Source of the DNA: Desulfonatronovibrio hydrogenovorans DSM 9292
GTDB lineage: Bacteria > Desulfobacterota > Desulfovibrionia > Desulfovibrionales > Desulfonatronovibrionaceae
Direction of reading: 5' to 3'
Length of the DNA: 64,000 nt
Assembly: GCF_000686525.1 (NCBI RefSeq)
Contig: NZ_KK365986.1
Span: 71,995 to 135,994 of the forward strand
A program made the translations under genes and the position numbers. The notes beneath the pieces were generated by a model, which made no database searches, had not been told where the DNA came from, and was given only the letters and a program-made list of their open reading frames with translations. Of the stretch, positions 33,476-42,854 are shown piece by piece. Positions within the stretch are counted from its first letter, which is position 1. Each line of letters begins with the position of its first letter.

Positions 33476-35611
33476 CTACCTGGTGTTCTTGAGCTCCTGG
33501 ATGAGGTTCTGCAGTTCACCGGCCTGCTGGGCCAGTTCGCTGATGGCTTTGGACGACTGCTCCATGACATCAGCGGTTTCAGCTGCAATGCGGTTAATAT
33601 CCTCAATGCTCCTGTTAACCTCTTCACTGGCAGATGACTGTTCTTCTGTGGCTGTGGCAATGTTTCTGACCTGGTCCGCCACATCCTCCACCAGTTCAAC
33701 AATCTTTTTCAGGGCATCACCGGAATTATCAGCCAGGGAAATGGCTTCATCAACTGCAGCCACAGCCCGGTCCATGCCGTCAATATTGGCCTTGGCTCCG
33801 TTCTGAATGGAAGCAATGACTTGGTCTACTTCCTGGGTGGCATTCATGGTCTTTTCAGCCAGCTTCCGCACTTCATCAGCCACCACAGCAAAGCCCCGGC
33901 CTGCATCACCAGCCCTGGCAGCCTCAATGGCAGCGTTCAAGGCCAGAAGGTTGGTCTGGTCAGCAATATCTTCAATCACATCCATGATTCTGTCGATCTG
34001 GGTGGCCTGGCTGCCAAGTTCATCCAGACTGTTTTTGACTGAACGGGACATTTCCTGGACCCTGGCAATGGACTTTATGGAATCGTCCACAATTCTTGCC
34101 CCTTCCTTGGCCTCGTCCCTGGCTTTGTCTGCTCCACTGGCTGCACTGGAAGAGCTCTGGGCCACCTCCAGAATGGTGGCATTCATCTGTTCCATGGCAG
34201 TTGCTGTCTCGGTTGTCCTGCTTTTCTGTTCCTCAGCTCCCCGGCTGGACTGCTCCACCTGGGCTGAAAGCTCTTCTGAAGCCGAGCTGACCCGACTGAC
34301 GATTTCCTCAAGCTGGGAAGCAGCATCCAGCATCCCTTCCCTTTTGGCCTTTTCCGCCTGGTCTTTGGCTTGTCTGGCCTGGTCCGTGGCCACCCTGGCC
34401 CTTTCTGATTCCTGTTTGGCCAGGTTTGTCTGCTCCTCAGCCTCCTGCATCTTTTCCATGATCCGAGCGGTCATTTTTTTAAGGTTGTCTGCCAGAAGTC
34501 CGATTTCGTCGCTGCGCTGTAAATCCATCTGGGCGTTGAGGTTGCCCTGCTCTATTTCACGTGCATGACCTACCACCTTGGAGAGGGGTCTGGTGACAAG
34601 TATATCAGTCAAAAAATAGAGCAGAGCAGTGAGAGTCAAAAGTAAAAAAATACCTGCGTAGAACAGTTTTTTTCTTGATTCGTCAGCATGAGACATGATT
34701 TCTTCAAGAGCCTGTGAAGCAATGAGAGTCCACCCATGCTTGATGTGTTCTTGCGGGATGTCGATGTCCAGGGAAAGATACCTGTAGGTTTGATCAGTAC
34801 CTTGATCGGAAAGAAAGTCGTATTCCCCCTTGAGAATTCGGTCTACAAAACCGGCCTTGGTTCTGGCATCTTGGTTTAAAATCATCTGTTGGTCCTGGTG
34901 GGCGATGAATTGCCCCCGGTCATCAATGAAAAAAAGATGGCCGGTTTCCCCGATGCCGGTCTTGCTGATGAATATGTCGGTAAAGTAGTCCATCTGAGGG
35001 GCCAGAATGGCTGTTCCAACATACTTGCCATTGTCCACTACCGGTGCAGCTATGACAAATATGGGATTGCCCCTGAGCAGACTGGGGTAAACTTCACTTA
35101 TAAAGTATTCCTGACCTTGCCGGGTGGCCTGGATAAAGCTCATTTGGGTTCCGCCCCTGCCCAATGTGTTGCCATTTACAGTGTCAGTGAAAAAAGTTCC
35201 GTCTTTGATGGTCCTAGTCTGACCACCCACCTCCAGATCAAAAGATCCACCACCGGGAATGTGGGCAGCAAGAGGAATGTTTTCGTAGAAACCGTAGGTG
35301 TCGTGAATAGTCTGGAGGTATTGCTGAGCTCTGGCTACAATGAATTGATCAGTCGGGTTTTTGCACGCACTAATCACCTCTTCGGATTTGGCAATTATCG
35401 AAACCAGATTCACCTGGAATTCGATCCAGTCCCTGAGGGCAAGAGAGATGTTTTCCAGGGATGCTTTACTGATGGCAGTGTTGTTTTCCAGTTCTCGCTG
35501 TTCCTGGGTTTTGTGCAGGTATATCCCGAACCCGGTAAAAAAAATGAACAGAATGATCACAACACAGCCGATATACCGAAAAGCCAAGTGATTTTTCAGG
35601 AAATCATACAT
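33476..35611 (-). CDS. Methyl-accepting chemotaxis protein 1 (Cache sensor)
   Basis: The 711-residue transducer has TM1 ([20 protein letters not shown], about 13-32) and a periplasmic Cache-type sensor (about 35-315; [10 protein letters not shown]-like and [20 protein letters not shown]). TM2 follows ([22 protein letters not shown], near 317-338), then HAMP and the signalling domain with the hairpin tip [44 protein letters not shown]. It should relay an unknown periplasmic ligand to CheA/CheW. It starts after AGGAGGCTTAAGAATA. The last 100 or so codons and the 3' flank are nearly identical to chemoreceptor 2, a sign of recent gene conversion. There is no CheR/CheB pentapeptide at the C terminus. 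Confidence 0.94.
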   Translation of the reverse strand: MYDFLKNHLAFRYIGCVVIILFIFFTGFGIYLHKTQEQRELENNTAISKASLENISLALRDWIEFQVNLVSIIAKSEEVISACKNPTDQFIVARAQQYLQTIHDTYGFYENIPLAAHIPGGGSFDLEVGGQTRTIKDGTFFTDTVNGNTLGRGGTQMSFIQATRQGQEYFISEVYPSLLRGNPIFVIAAPVVDNGKYVGTAILAPQMDYFTDIFISKTGIGETGHLFFIDDRGQFIAHQDQQMILNQDARTKAGFVDRILKGEYDFLSDQGTDQTYRYLSLDIDIPQEHIKHGWTLIASQALEEIMSHADESRKKLFYAGIFLLLTLTALLYFLTDILVTRPLSKVVGHAREIEQGNLNAQMDLQRSDEIGLLADNLKKMTARIMEKMQEAEEQTNLAKQESERARVATDQARQAKDQAEKAKREGMLDAASQLEEIVSRVSSASEELSAQVEQSSRGAEEQKSRTTETATAMEQMNATILEVAQSSSSAASGADKARDEAKEGARIVDDSIKSIARVQEMSRSVKNSLDELGSQATQIDRIMDVIEDIADQTNLLALNAAIEAARAGDAGRGFAVVADEVRKLAEKTMNATQEVDQVIASIQNGAKANIDGMDRAVAAVDEAISLADNSGDALKKIVELVEDVADQVRNIATATEEQSSASEEVNRSIEDINRIAAETADVMEQSSKAISELAQQAGELQNLIQELKNTR

Positions 35612-35754
35612 TATTCTTAAGCCTCCTTATGGCTCTTTTTGCAGCTTGTTGAAGTTTGATGTTTTTTTGGATTTTGTGCGTACCAAAAGCCTGAACTGCT
35701 CGTAGACCCCGGGCCTGGTCTGATCCGGTTGCCATGAGTGCTGTGCCTTGTAAT

Positions 35755-37530
35755 TCAAGCCAGGGTCTCGATTTTATCAACCTCGAAACCAATGAAGACA
35801 AGAAACCTCTTTTGTGTTTTTGGAAAGGGCAAGGGTTCGACCTTGATTTGTGTTCCGGTTTTTTGGACCAGGTGAGGTCCCTGGGGGCTCTCCAGGTCGA
35901 CTATTCCCTTGACTCTAAAGGCCAGTTGGGCCGTACTGGTGAGGATGTCCATAATTTTTTTTCTGCTCAAAGCCTGGTCAAGTTCGAAGGTTTTGCTTTT
36001 AAAGCCTTCCTTCTGATGGTCCAGACCTGTAGCTTTCCCGAATACTGGCAGCATAATGTTTGAACTTTTGGAGATGTCTTTTTGGCTGGCCTGCTCTCTC
36101 GGGGCTATTTTGTTGATTTTTTTTAATATTTCTCTCCATGGTGCATGCCCTTTGACGGTTAGAATAACTTCCGCATTGGCATTTATTCGGTTTATTTGAC
36201 CTTTGATGTCAGCCAGTTGATGGTGATCCACCAGTTCTGATTTGTTGACTATTATGATGTCCGCTGCCCGGATTTGCATTAAAGGAAGACGGCTGGAACC
36301 GGTCACTGCACAGAAGTTCAGCCCGTCCACAACGGCAACGACTGGGGCAGATTTGACCAGGTCGGCTATATCGGAAAAGTTACAGATGATGTTTTCTGGA
36401 TTGGCCAGTCCGCTAGTTTCCAGGATGATCAAATTTGGAGCATGCTCAGAAATAATCTTTTTCAATCCCCGCCTGAGCTGCCCGGTCAGGGTGCAACAGA
36501 TGCATCCTTCGTCCATCTCTTCGACAACGCATTCACCCTTGATCAGTTTTCCATCAAGTCCCTCCTGACCAATTTCATTCTGGATAACCGCCACCAGACG
36601 ATTCTTCTGTTGTTCCAGCTCCAGCAGGCCTTTGATCAGTGTGGTTTTGCCAGCCCCCAGAAATCCACTGAAGATAATGAAGTCAGTCTGGCCCTGCTCT
36701 TTCTCTGAACTTACTGTGGATCCGGTCAAATTGAGGTTCCAGGGTTGATTCTGAAAATTTGCCGGTATGTAGAAGCAGCTCTTATCTTCAGATGAGCCGG
36801 TCTTCTTGTGGCCGTAATTAAGCTTTATAGACAATTGACGTATTTGATCCGACCGAACAGGCTTTATTCCTTTACGATTCATTTCCATGTAGAAACCAGG
36901 CTCGTTGGATAGTCTGGTCATTGCAGGGCTTATTCCCAGAGCATTACTTACGGTTGCGGCCAGGGATTTGAACAGGCGGAAGCTTAACCTCCAGGAAGGG
37001 ACATTACTTTCATTGCCGTTCGGAGGGACAAGCCATCCACCGGGTACGGCCACGCCGTCAACTGATCGGACCTGCCTGCGGGTGAGGGAAGAAAGGGTGA
37101 TTTCCAGGCAAGACAGGGAATCCTCTACTTTAACGGCTAGCTCCCCGATGTAAAATAGAAAAAGATTATCCTTGAACAGGGGGAACCGGCCGATTTTTTT
37201 TTGGTAAGCAGTATCCTTGACCAGGGCCAGGATGCCTAAGGGGAATAATTCCAGAAGGTTATCCTCATCGTTTGGAAAGTAATACAGGGAAAAGGTACCT
37301 TCATGGGATTTATGTCTTGGGTTTTCATGGTCAAACATTATGCCGAATACGCCCTGGTAACCTTTTATCCTGGCAGTCCAACAGTATCCATGGCTTGAGG
37401 TGTGACGAATGCCCTGCCATTGAGCCTCAGCACATCGAGATCTGGTCAAATGGTATTGTCGGATCAAAGTTTCAAGCAAACCTGGCAGATGTGGTCTGTT
37501 ACCGGTAAATAGCGGGTAGTTGTCTAACAT
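35755..37530 (-). CDS. CobW/COG0523-type GTPase with long unidentified N-terminal domain
   Basis: Residues about 285-580 form a G3E-family metallochaperone GTPase: Walker A FSGFLGAGKTTLIKGLL, metal motif EGCICCTL, ETSGLANPENI, and the specificity motif IIVNKSEL, then a C-terminal CobW domain ending FLVFIGFEVDKIETLA. Family members insert Zn, Co or other metals into target enzymes. The N-terminal 280 residues (CWTARIKGYQGVFGIMFDHENPRHKSHEGTFSLYY and after) are not recognised and make the protein about twice the usual length. It follows the metallo-beta-lactamase-fold gene, whose metal site it could load. A terminator between them (37609-37632) suggests a separate transcript. Confidence 0.8.
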   Translation of the reverse strand: MLDNYPLFTGNRPHLPGLLETLIRQYHLTRSRCAEAQWQGIRHTSSHGYCWTARIKGYQGVFGIMFDHENPRHKSHEGTFSLYYFPNDEDNLLELFPLGILALVKDTAYQKKIGRFPLFKDNLFLFYIGELAVKVEDSLSCLEITLSSLTRRQVRSVDGVAVPGGWLVPPNGNESNVPSWRLSFRLFKSLAATVSNALGISPAMTRLSNEPGFYMEMNRKGIKPVRSDQIRQLSIKLNYGHKKTGSSEDKSCFYIPANFQNQPWNLNLTGSTVSSEKEQGQTDFIIFSGFLGAGKTTLIKGLLELEQQKNRLVAVIQNEIGQEGLDGKLIKGECVVEEMDEGCICCTLTGQLRRGLKKIISEHAPNLIILETSGLANPENIICNFSDIADLVKSAPVVAVVDGLNFCAVTGSSRLPLMQIRAADIIIVNKSELVDHHQLADIKGQINRINANAEVILTVKGHAPWREILKKINKIAPREQASQKDISKSSNIMLPVFGKATGLDHQKEGFKSKTFELDQALSRKKIMDILTSTAQLAFRVKGIVDLESPQGPHLVQKTGTQIKVEPLPFPKTQKRFLVFIGFEVDKIETLA

Positions 37531-37541
37531 TGTTTTGTCAG

Positions 37542-37567
37542 ACCCGGCCAGCCTATGGCTGACCGGG
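37542..37567 (+). terminator. Hairpin in the leader of the CobW-type gene
   Basis: ACCCGG-C-CAGCC (37542-37553) pairs with GGCTG-A-CCGGGT (37557-37567) across TAT with one mismatch, followed on the plus strand by TTTTTG. It is oriented as a terminator for plus-strand, antisense transcripts. On the minus strand it would form in the leader 12 bases before the CobW start. Confidence 0.45.
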
Positions 37568-37608
37568 TTTTTGTTTAGTCTTTATTGTAATTATTAAGTC
37601 ATCGCATT

Positions 37609-37632
37609 GAAAAAACACCCTGCAGGAGGGTG
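37609..37632 (-). terminator. Terminator after the metallo-beta-lactamase-fold gene
   Basis: On the minus strand CACCCTCCTGCAGGGTG (37616-37632) forms a six-base-pair hairpin followed directly by TTTTTTC. It lies 16 bases past the stop of the MBL-fold gene and closes its operon. Confidence 0.7.
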
Positions 37633-37648
37633 GATGTTTTGGGCTTAA

Positions 37649-38818
37649 TTACGCCTTGAATTCAATGACATCACCGTTGCCGAGATAGGCTGGGTCTACT
37701 GATCCGTGTCTGGCTGAACCTTCCACAACGTTATAGCCCATATCCAGAAATTTCCTGGCAGTAACTATTCCAGTGCAATGGTTGCAACCGATTTTCTCAA
37801 ACCCCCAGTCTTCCATGGCAATTACCAGGTCATCGTATTTGGGATCCCAGTCTTCAAACGGAGATATGTGCAGTCCGCCGTAAATTCCGTGAAGCTGGTC
37901 GTTTTCATATTTCAGTTCGCGGTATGCGGTATCAGCAAACTGAATGATTCCCTGATGGCAGCAGCCGGTTACTGAAACAAGTCCCAGGTCCTTGACATTA
38001 AAGTACAGGGACTGTTCTCCGAAAACACGGCAGATGATGGGGACACCAAAGGAGTAAAGGGCCATGCCCGGTTGAACTCGGTGCAGCCCAGCGGGAATGG
38101 TCTTGAGTTCCCCTTTGTGTCCGCTGTCTTTAATGTACTGGAGGCCCTCAGGATAAAATCCAGCAGGAATATAAGTGGTTATCCCAGGATCATACTTGTA
38201 GGTTACAGGCAGGCCCCAGAAGTGGTCAAAGTGTTCATGGGAAATGAACAGGGCTTGAATCTCTCCTGCCTCCAGCATTTGGTCTACTCCTTCACGCTTA
38301 AAGCAGTCGTCCATCCATTTGAATGACCAGCCCGAATCGAGGAGATATTTAGTGATGGATCCGTCCATGCCTTCCACTTCTATCAAGGCGGCAAAACCAC
38401 CGGCATTTTCCGGGTGGATGGAATTTTTCTCTGCTATGGACCAGGCTTTATCCAGGTCGTGGGGTAAGAGGTGCTTTATCTTTTCAATGCCCTTTTGGTA
38501 GGACCCTCTGGCTAAGGGACCCCCATCTCCAAAAGGCGGCCAATTGAAGAGATATTGGTTAACCAGCAGTCCCCCTGCTCCGTGGATGTCTCCCATGAGC
38601 TTGGCATTGTCGAACCAGCTCGTTTCAGAGATGTTGGTAATTTTAACCCTCCTGCAGGTCCCGATATCGGTCATGCTCCTCTGAATTTCGGGCAGGTGGT
38701 TTTTCCGCCAGGGCGAGTACGAATAAACACCCATGGTTGCAAATAGTCCTCCCAGGGCTCCTACTGAGGCACCCTTGATAAAGTCCCTGCGATTAAGGGA
38801 TTTTTTTTGATTACTCAT
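37649..38818 (-). CDS. Tat-exported metallo-beta-lactamase-fold hydrolase (COG1237-like)
   Basis: The 389-residue protein starts MSNQKKSLNRRDFIKGASVGALGG, a twin-arginine (NRRDFIKG) export signal, so it folds with its metal in the cytoplasm before export. The MBL motif is ALFISHEHFDHFWGLPVT (HxHxDH, about 188-203), followed by VTGCCHQGI, IYGGLHISPF and GCNHCTGIVTARKF, the pattern of the COG1237 branch. Substrate is unknown. It lies 15 bases after the membrane protein gene, and a terminator follows it. The Tat route and adjacent CobW GTPase both point to a metal enzyme in the periplasm. Confidence 0.85.
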   Translation of the reverse strand: MSNQKKSLNRRDFIKGASVGALGGLFATMGVYSYSPWRKNHLPEIQRSMTDIGTCRRVKITNISETSWFDNAKLMGDIHGAGGLLVNQYLFNWPPFGDGGPLARGSYQKGIEKIKHLLPHDLDKAWSIAEKNSIHPENAGGFAALIEVEGMDGSITKYLLDSGWSFKWMDDCFKREGVDQMLEAGEIQALFISHEHFDHFWGLPVTYKYDPGITTYIPAGFYPEGLQYIKDSGHKGELKTIPAGLHRVQPGMALYSFGVPIICRVFGEQSLYFNVKDLGLVSVTGCCHQGIIQFADTAYRELKYENDQLHGIYGGLHISPFEDWDPKYDDLVIAMEDWGFEKIGCNHCTGIVTARKFLDMGYNVVEGSARHGSVDPAYLGNGDVIEFKA

Positions 38819-38833
38819 GAGGTTACTCCCTGT

Positions 38834-40234
38834 TTATTTAATTACTGTAAAAGACATTAAGGGCAAGGCCCAGATGATAACGAAGTATAAGGCAACACCG
38901 ATGACTGCCCCAGTTGCCAGGCCGGGAACCATTCTGGGCGACCAGCGGTGTTCGGCTTCGATTCTTGCTTTTTCTGCGGCAATCTCTTCAGCAGTTTTCA
39001 TTTCAAGCTTCCAACCCGGCCAGTTGTCCATGAACCAGTGGTTGACCAGCCAGATATTTATCAGCCAGATGGTCGGAATCATCGGGAACTGCTGAGGATG
39101 GGAAAAGCCTTTCTGGGTTCCCAGGAACAGGTGTGAGGTTTTATAATACAGGACGTAAATTGCTATTCCGGCCACGATGACTATGCCAGTCCTGATCAAT
39201 ATGTTAACAGGAACTGAATATTTTTTGGGCCAGTTGTCGCAGTACATGAATAAAAACAGGGCTGGCAGCAGAAAAAAGATTGCCAGTTCACCCACGTGGA
39301 GCCAGCGCCAGTCTGGTGAAGCATCTCGGCGGGTTCCTCGGATTGCCTCTCCCCAGACCAGTTCTATGGCAAAATGAAAAAAGAAGAACATGGCCCATGC
39401 CACCAGGATGATTCCAAAAAAAGTCGCCAGTCTCCTGGCCCAATCATGTTTGATCATGGAAAAGGGATATCGTTCCCATATGGTTTCCACCAGCCAGACT
39501 GATACGGTGCAGCACATGATCCAGGCCACATGGAAATTGCCTGATACAGTATTGGCGAACTGCTCCCAGTAAGGGGGGGCAATGGAGGCGAAGTACTGCC
39601 AGGGATAATATAGGATACCCATGTGGGGATGCATGGTTATGAAGTAGATTATGGTACTCAGAAAAAAAGTGACCATGAGGATGCTGAATCCTCTGGCCGG
39701 CTGGGGGAGCTTTTTCCAGGGCGCTTCTTCCATAGCCACCACCCAGGCCGGGCTGAGCCAGGAAGCAATGGCTGCAAACATGAGGCAGGCCAGGGCAGCG
39801 TATTCGATAGAAAAGAACTCAGTCAACCCAAGCTCCATCAATCTGTTTGGGTTGAAGTAAGCCATGGCCATGTTGCCCAGAATACCTTCAAAAAAGCCCT
39901 TGATCAAAAGGAGCATTGTTCCCACGGAAAGCAGGGTCAAAATTAAACCCTTTTGAAGAGGGTGTGCTTTTTCAACCCATGATCGCCTAAACGGCCAGAA
40001 ATCAAAAATGTATGCCACCCAGATCAAGATGATCAAAAACCATCTGGTGTACATGTAGCCGACATAAGGCGTGTAAAGCCTCATGAGTCCTCTCGGGTCC
40101 TGGAATATCCACCACGTTGCATAAAAGATCACCAGAGTGAACAGGAGGGTCACCAGAGCCGGCATCGGTCCGGACCATCTTTTCACCAGTTTGCGGCTTT
40201 CCAGGTAGCTTGCCTTAGGTTCAGTTTGGTTCAT
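38834..40234 (-). CDS. Polytopic membrane protein of unknown family
   Basis: The 466-residue protein has about 10-11 hydrophobic helices, beginning with ALVTLLFTLVIFYATWWIF (about 27-45) and ending with GLATGAVIGVALYFVIIWAL. It is rich in Trp, Tyr and Phe and has several membrane or loop histidines (ITMHPHMGILYYPW, NFHVAWIMCC, FFFFHFAIELVW). I do not recognise the family. It may be a transporter or a membrane enzyme with buried cofactors. The gene precedes the Tat-exported hydrolase by 15 bases and follows the FadR-type regulator, so substrate import plus periplasmic hydrolysis is a natural guess. The start follows TTTCAGGAGTTACTGAC. Confidence 0.7.
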   Translation of the reverse strand: MNQTEPKASYLESRKLVKRWSGPMPALVTLLFTLVIFYATWWIFQDPRGLMRLYTPYVGYMYTRWFLIILIWVAYIFDFWPFRRSWVEKAHPLQKGLILTLLSVGTMLLLIKGFFEGILGNMAMAYFNPNRLMELGLTEFFSIEYAALACLMFAAIASWLSPAWVVAMEEAPWKKLPQPARGFSILMVTFFLSTIIYFITMHPHMGILYYPWQYFASIAPPYWEQFANTVSGNFHVAWIMCCTVSVWLVETIWERYPFSMIKHDWARRLATFFGIILVAWAMFFFFHFAIELVWGEAIRGTRRDASPDWRWLHVGELAIFFLLPALFLFMYCDNWPKKYSVPVNILIRTGIVIVAGIAIYVLYYKTSHLFLGTQKGFSHPQQFPMIPTIWLINIWLVNHWFMDNWPGWKLEMKTAEEIAAEKARIEAEHRWSPRMVPGLATGAVIGVALYFVIIWALPLMSFTVIK

Positions 40235-40339
40235 GTCAGTAACTCCTGAAATTTAAGTGAGTAAATGTTATCAACAAAATACTATGCATGGATGTACAAT
40301 CTTTACATTTCACCCCTCCTTTTTTCCCGGAACGGGGAT

Positions 40340-41101
40340 TTACAGTTTTATGTTTTTGTCCTTGATGGCTTGTTGAAGGTGGTCAGCTAAGCTGACTTGT
40401 TTATACCGATTCAGGACCAGACTCATCCTGAGTATCCTGACCTGCATAAGATCAAATGCTTCACGGGGAGCCCTGTTTTTCAAGGCGTTGAGGACATTTA
40501 TGCAATCGGAAAATATCATTTCCCTCTTGTCCAAAGGCAGAGTGAAGAAGACATCTTTCAGAAAACTTTCCTCTGGACACACATTTCGGGAAGCATTGAT
40601 CAGTGCTCTGTTTCCAGAGCATTCAGCAATGATTTGCGAGAAGTTGGACAGTTCAGCTCCCAGGTTGTTTTCATCAGTGGCAAGAATGGCCCTGCTCATT
40701 CTGATGGCACAGTCCTTTACTTTTTGGAGCATATTTCTGTCGATCCGTTTTGCAGCAAGAAGAGCCAGCGAAGGCAGAATTATGTAGCACGCTTCAAGAG
40801 TTTCAGACCAGAACGAGGTATCTTGGAGGCTTATCTGGTCCTGGTTGCAGCTGGAAAACGACTTGGATACCAGGTAGGCTCCGCTTCCTTTCCTGATTTC
40901 AATGATTCCTTTTGCCTGGAGAGATCTGAGGGCAGACCGGACAGTATTTCTGCTGACACTGAAAGCTGAACTCAGGTTTCGTTCAGCCGGAAGTCTTTGA
41001 CCTACCCGAAACTTGTCGCTGGAAAGCATCTTCCAGAGTCCATCCAGGACACTGACCTCCGCTCCTTTTTTGGATGTTGTTAATTTTTTTTGCTGTCCCA
41101 T
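40340..41101 (-). CDS. FadR/GntR-family transcriptional regulator
   Basis: The 253-residue protein has a winged-helix N domain (about 15-85: LSSDKFRVGQRLPAERNLSSAFSVSRNTVRSALRSLQAKGIIEIRKGSGAYLV) and a helical C-terminal FCD-type ligand domain with possible metal ligands. FadR-type regulators usually sense small carboxylates. Two palindromes matching the family operator lie in its own promoter region (41126-41142, 41220-41236), implying autoregulation, probably with the downstream membrane protein and hydrolase. The ATG at 41099-41101 follows GGGGGAGTGA. Confidence 0.88.
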   Translation of the reverse strand: MGQQKKLTTSKKGAEVSVLDGLWKMLSSDKFRVGQRLPAERNLSSAFSVSRNTVRSALRSLQAKGIIEIRKGSGAYLVSKSFSSCNQDQISLQDTSFWSETLEACYIILPSLALLAAKRIDRNMLQKVKDCAIRMSRAILATDENNLGAELSNFSQIIAECSGNRALINASRNVCPEESFLKDVFFTLPLDKREMIFSDCINVLNALKNRAPREAFDLMQVRILRMSLVLNRYKQVSLADHLQQAIKDKNIKL

Positions 41102-41125
41102 TCACTCCCCCGAATGCATTTTGTA

Positions 41126-41142
41126 AATTGGTTGATCCAATT
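41126..41142. promoter_or_regulatory. FadR-type operator, proximal
   Basis: AATTGG-TTGAT-CCAATT is a perfect six-base inverted repeat with five-base spacer, the layout of PdhR/FadR-type sites (ATTGGT-N3-ACCAAT). It lies 25 bases before the regulator start, next to a possible -10 box. Confidence 0.6.
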
Positions 41143-41219
41143 TTTCGCCAAATTAACACTATGGCTTTTAATAGGCAAGAAGAAAAAGATAAAATGAAAA
41201 AATTCATATTTATGGCCAT

Positions 41220-41236
41220 AATTGGTGGGTCCAATT
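41220..41236. promoter_or_regulatory. FadR-type operator, distal
   Basis: AATTGG-TGGGT-CCAATT repeats the proximal site 94 bases away (about nine helical turns). The flanking TTTCG is also shared. Paired sites at this distance suggest looping or control of a second start site. Confidence 0.55.
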
Positions 41237-41537
41237 TTCGTAAATGCTGTGAAGGGGGTGTGGTGTTTTTAATGGGGAAAGAGGGGTATTCTTTAAGGCA
41301 GGAAATTCATCAGCAGCCTGGCGGCTAGAGATGTCATAGCACCAAAAAAAATAGGGCTTAGAAACTAAACAGGGAAATTTTGTGTCTTTCTTAAGTCCTC
41401 TTGATCCGCCCAGGACTGATCCAGGCAGTTATTGCAAGCTTGTTCGGGAGATTGTCATGTACCATGACGGCACGTGACAGCGACAGAAATAGATCTGTTT
41501 TGACGGCAGTAAGGAGGTGTAAAAAAGAATGAGGCAG
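41237..41537. other. Intergenic region between FadR operators and PAS/GAF gene end
   Basis: No confident gene is seen. It contains the perfect palindrome GTCATG-TAC-CATGAC (41456-41470). Near the end a full Shine-Dalgarno sequence, AAGGAGGTG (41511-41519), precedes an ATG (41529) opening a 46-codon frame on the plus strand. That frame runs antisense into the end of the PAS/GAF gene. I do not call it as a gene. Confidence 0.5.
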
Positions 41538-42854
41538 TTATTTGTTTCTGCGGACCATTCTGCGCCAAGCTTCTATACTTTTTTTGAAGGGGCGAAAAAG
41601 AGCGGAATAATTTTCAAGATGGTCAGGAGAAAAGTTTTGGGGCTTGCAGGAACAAAGAATCATCACTGACCTTAACGTCCCTCGGATATAGAAAGGTTTG
41701 GCAAAGTAGGAACGGATTCCCTTGGGGATGAACAGGGCCCAGTCAATGGCCTTAATACTGTCCATGGTTTCGTCTACAATAAGGTAATCCAGCTTGAAAA
41801 ATTCAATTTGCTGGGCGATTGTTCCCTGGTAAGAAAACATCTCTCCCGGTTCCATGGACAGAAAAGGTTCTCCTGCACCGTAGACAAAGACTTTGTTTTT
41901 TTTTGAATGGATGTCAGAGAAAAGGATCCCATCAAAACTACATTTTGGGGGCTGGTACTCGACAAAAGTTTCAAGGATTTCATTAAGCTTATTTTTCCCG
42001 TTCAATCTTTTGAACAGGTTGCTTTCAAACTCTGCCAGGATTTTCTTTTTTGATTCGCCGGTACTTGAAAAAGGCACTTCAGTTGGCTTTTCTATCTCAG
42101 TTAAGACAATTCGCAAAATCCCTTTTCCTCTAAGAGACAGAAAGTGGAAATTCGTGAGGGCGTTGAGAGGAGTTTGTCCCTTTCTCTTAAAGCTAAGCCG
42201 ACCGGCCCATTTTCGCTCAAAGAGTATATCTTCCAGCAATTTTTGAAAGCTTCCAGTCAATTCTCTGGGATGGATCTGGCTGAAGGACAGATTTTTGTAT
42301 TCAGCCGTGGTGTATCCGAAAAGGTTTCTAGCCGGGGTGTTGATCTCAAGTATCCTTTGGCTGTCGTAGTCCACCAGCATGGCGGGATGACGCGTTTTGT
42401 CAATGGACACCAGCCGCTCCACGTCGTTTTCGAGCATGGACCTGGCAGCATCCACTGCCATGGTCACATCCTGAAAAAGACCGTAGTAGTAAAGCGGATC
42501 CTCAGGTGTTACCCATCCGGACAGTTTGAGCCAGCTAATCTTATCATTAACCTTGATTCTGAACAGGACAAAGGCCTGGATCCCTGACTTCATTTTCTCG
42601 GCAAAAAAATCCACTTTATGCAGATCTTCTTCAAGGATCAGACGGTCCCGGAAGGACTTGTTTTTCAAAAAAAGTCTGGTGTTTTCATCCAGGCCCTTAA
42701 TGCAGAAATCGTTGAAGAATTCAATCCGCCATTTTGCAATCTCTGTTCTCCAGAGAAGGGCCGGAAAAGTCTGCACAAAGCCTGGCAGACATTGGTTAAG
42801 GCTGTTGTTTTTTGCACTGAAAGGTGAGTTTTCTAAGCTGTCTGTGAAGTTCAT
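41538..42854 (-). CDS. PAS and GAF-like sensor protein without recognised output domain
   Basis: The 438-residue soluble protein has an N-terminal PAS-like region (about 25-130: FPALLWRTEIAKWRIEFFND, KISWLKLSGWV) and a second PAS (about 150-255: MLVDYDSQRILEINTPARNLFGYTTAEY). A GAF-like C-terminal region follows (about 280-420: GILFSDIHSKKNKVFVYGAG). No kinase, cyclase, receiver or DNA-binding domain is apparent, so it may act through a partner. Histidine kinases and chemoreceptors flank it. The start ATG lacks a strong ribosome site. It reads away from chemoreceptor 2. Confidence 0.7.
   Translation of the reverse strand: MNFTDSLENSPFSAKNNSLNQCLPGFVQTFPALLWRTEIAKWRIEFFNDFCIKGLDENTRLFLKNKSFRDRLILEEDLHKVDFFAEKMKSGIQAFVLFRIKVNDKISWLKLSGWVTPEDPLYYYGLFQDVTMAVDAARSMLENDVERLVSIDKTRHPAMLVDYDSQRILEINTPARNLFGYTTAEYKNLSFSQIHPRELTGSFQKLLEDILFERKWAGRLSFKRKGQTPLNALTNFHFLSLRGKGILRIVLTEIEKPTEVPFSSTGESKKKILAEFESNLFKRLNGKNKLNEILETFVEYQPPKCSFDGILFSDIHSKKNKVFVYGAGEPFLSMEPGEMFSYQGTIAQQIEFFKLDYLIVDETMDSIKAIDWALFIPKGIRSYFAKPFYIRGTLRSVMILCSCKPQNFSPDHLENYSALFRPFKKSIEAWRRMVRRNK

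Noticed and set aside
35604-35801. 65-codon minus-strand frame between chemoreceptor 1 and the CobW gene
   Set aside because: It ends by running over the ribosome binding site of chemoreceptor 1 and shows no recognisable motif; likely leader sequence.
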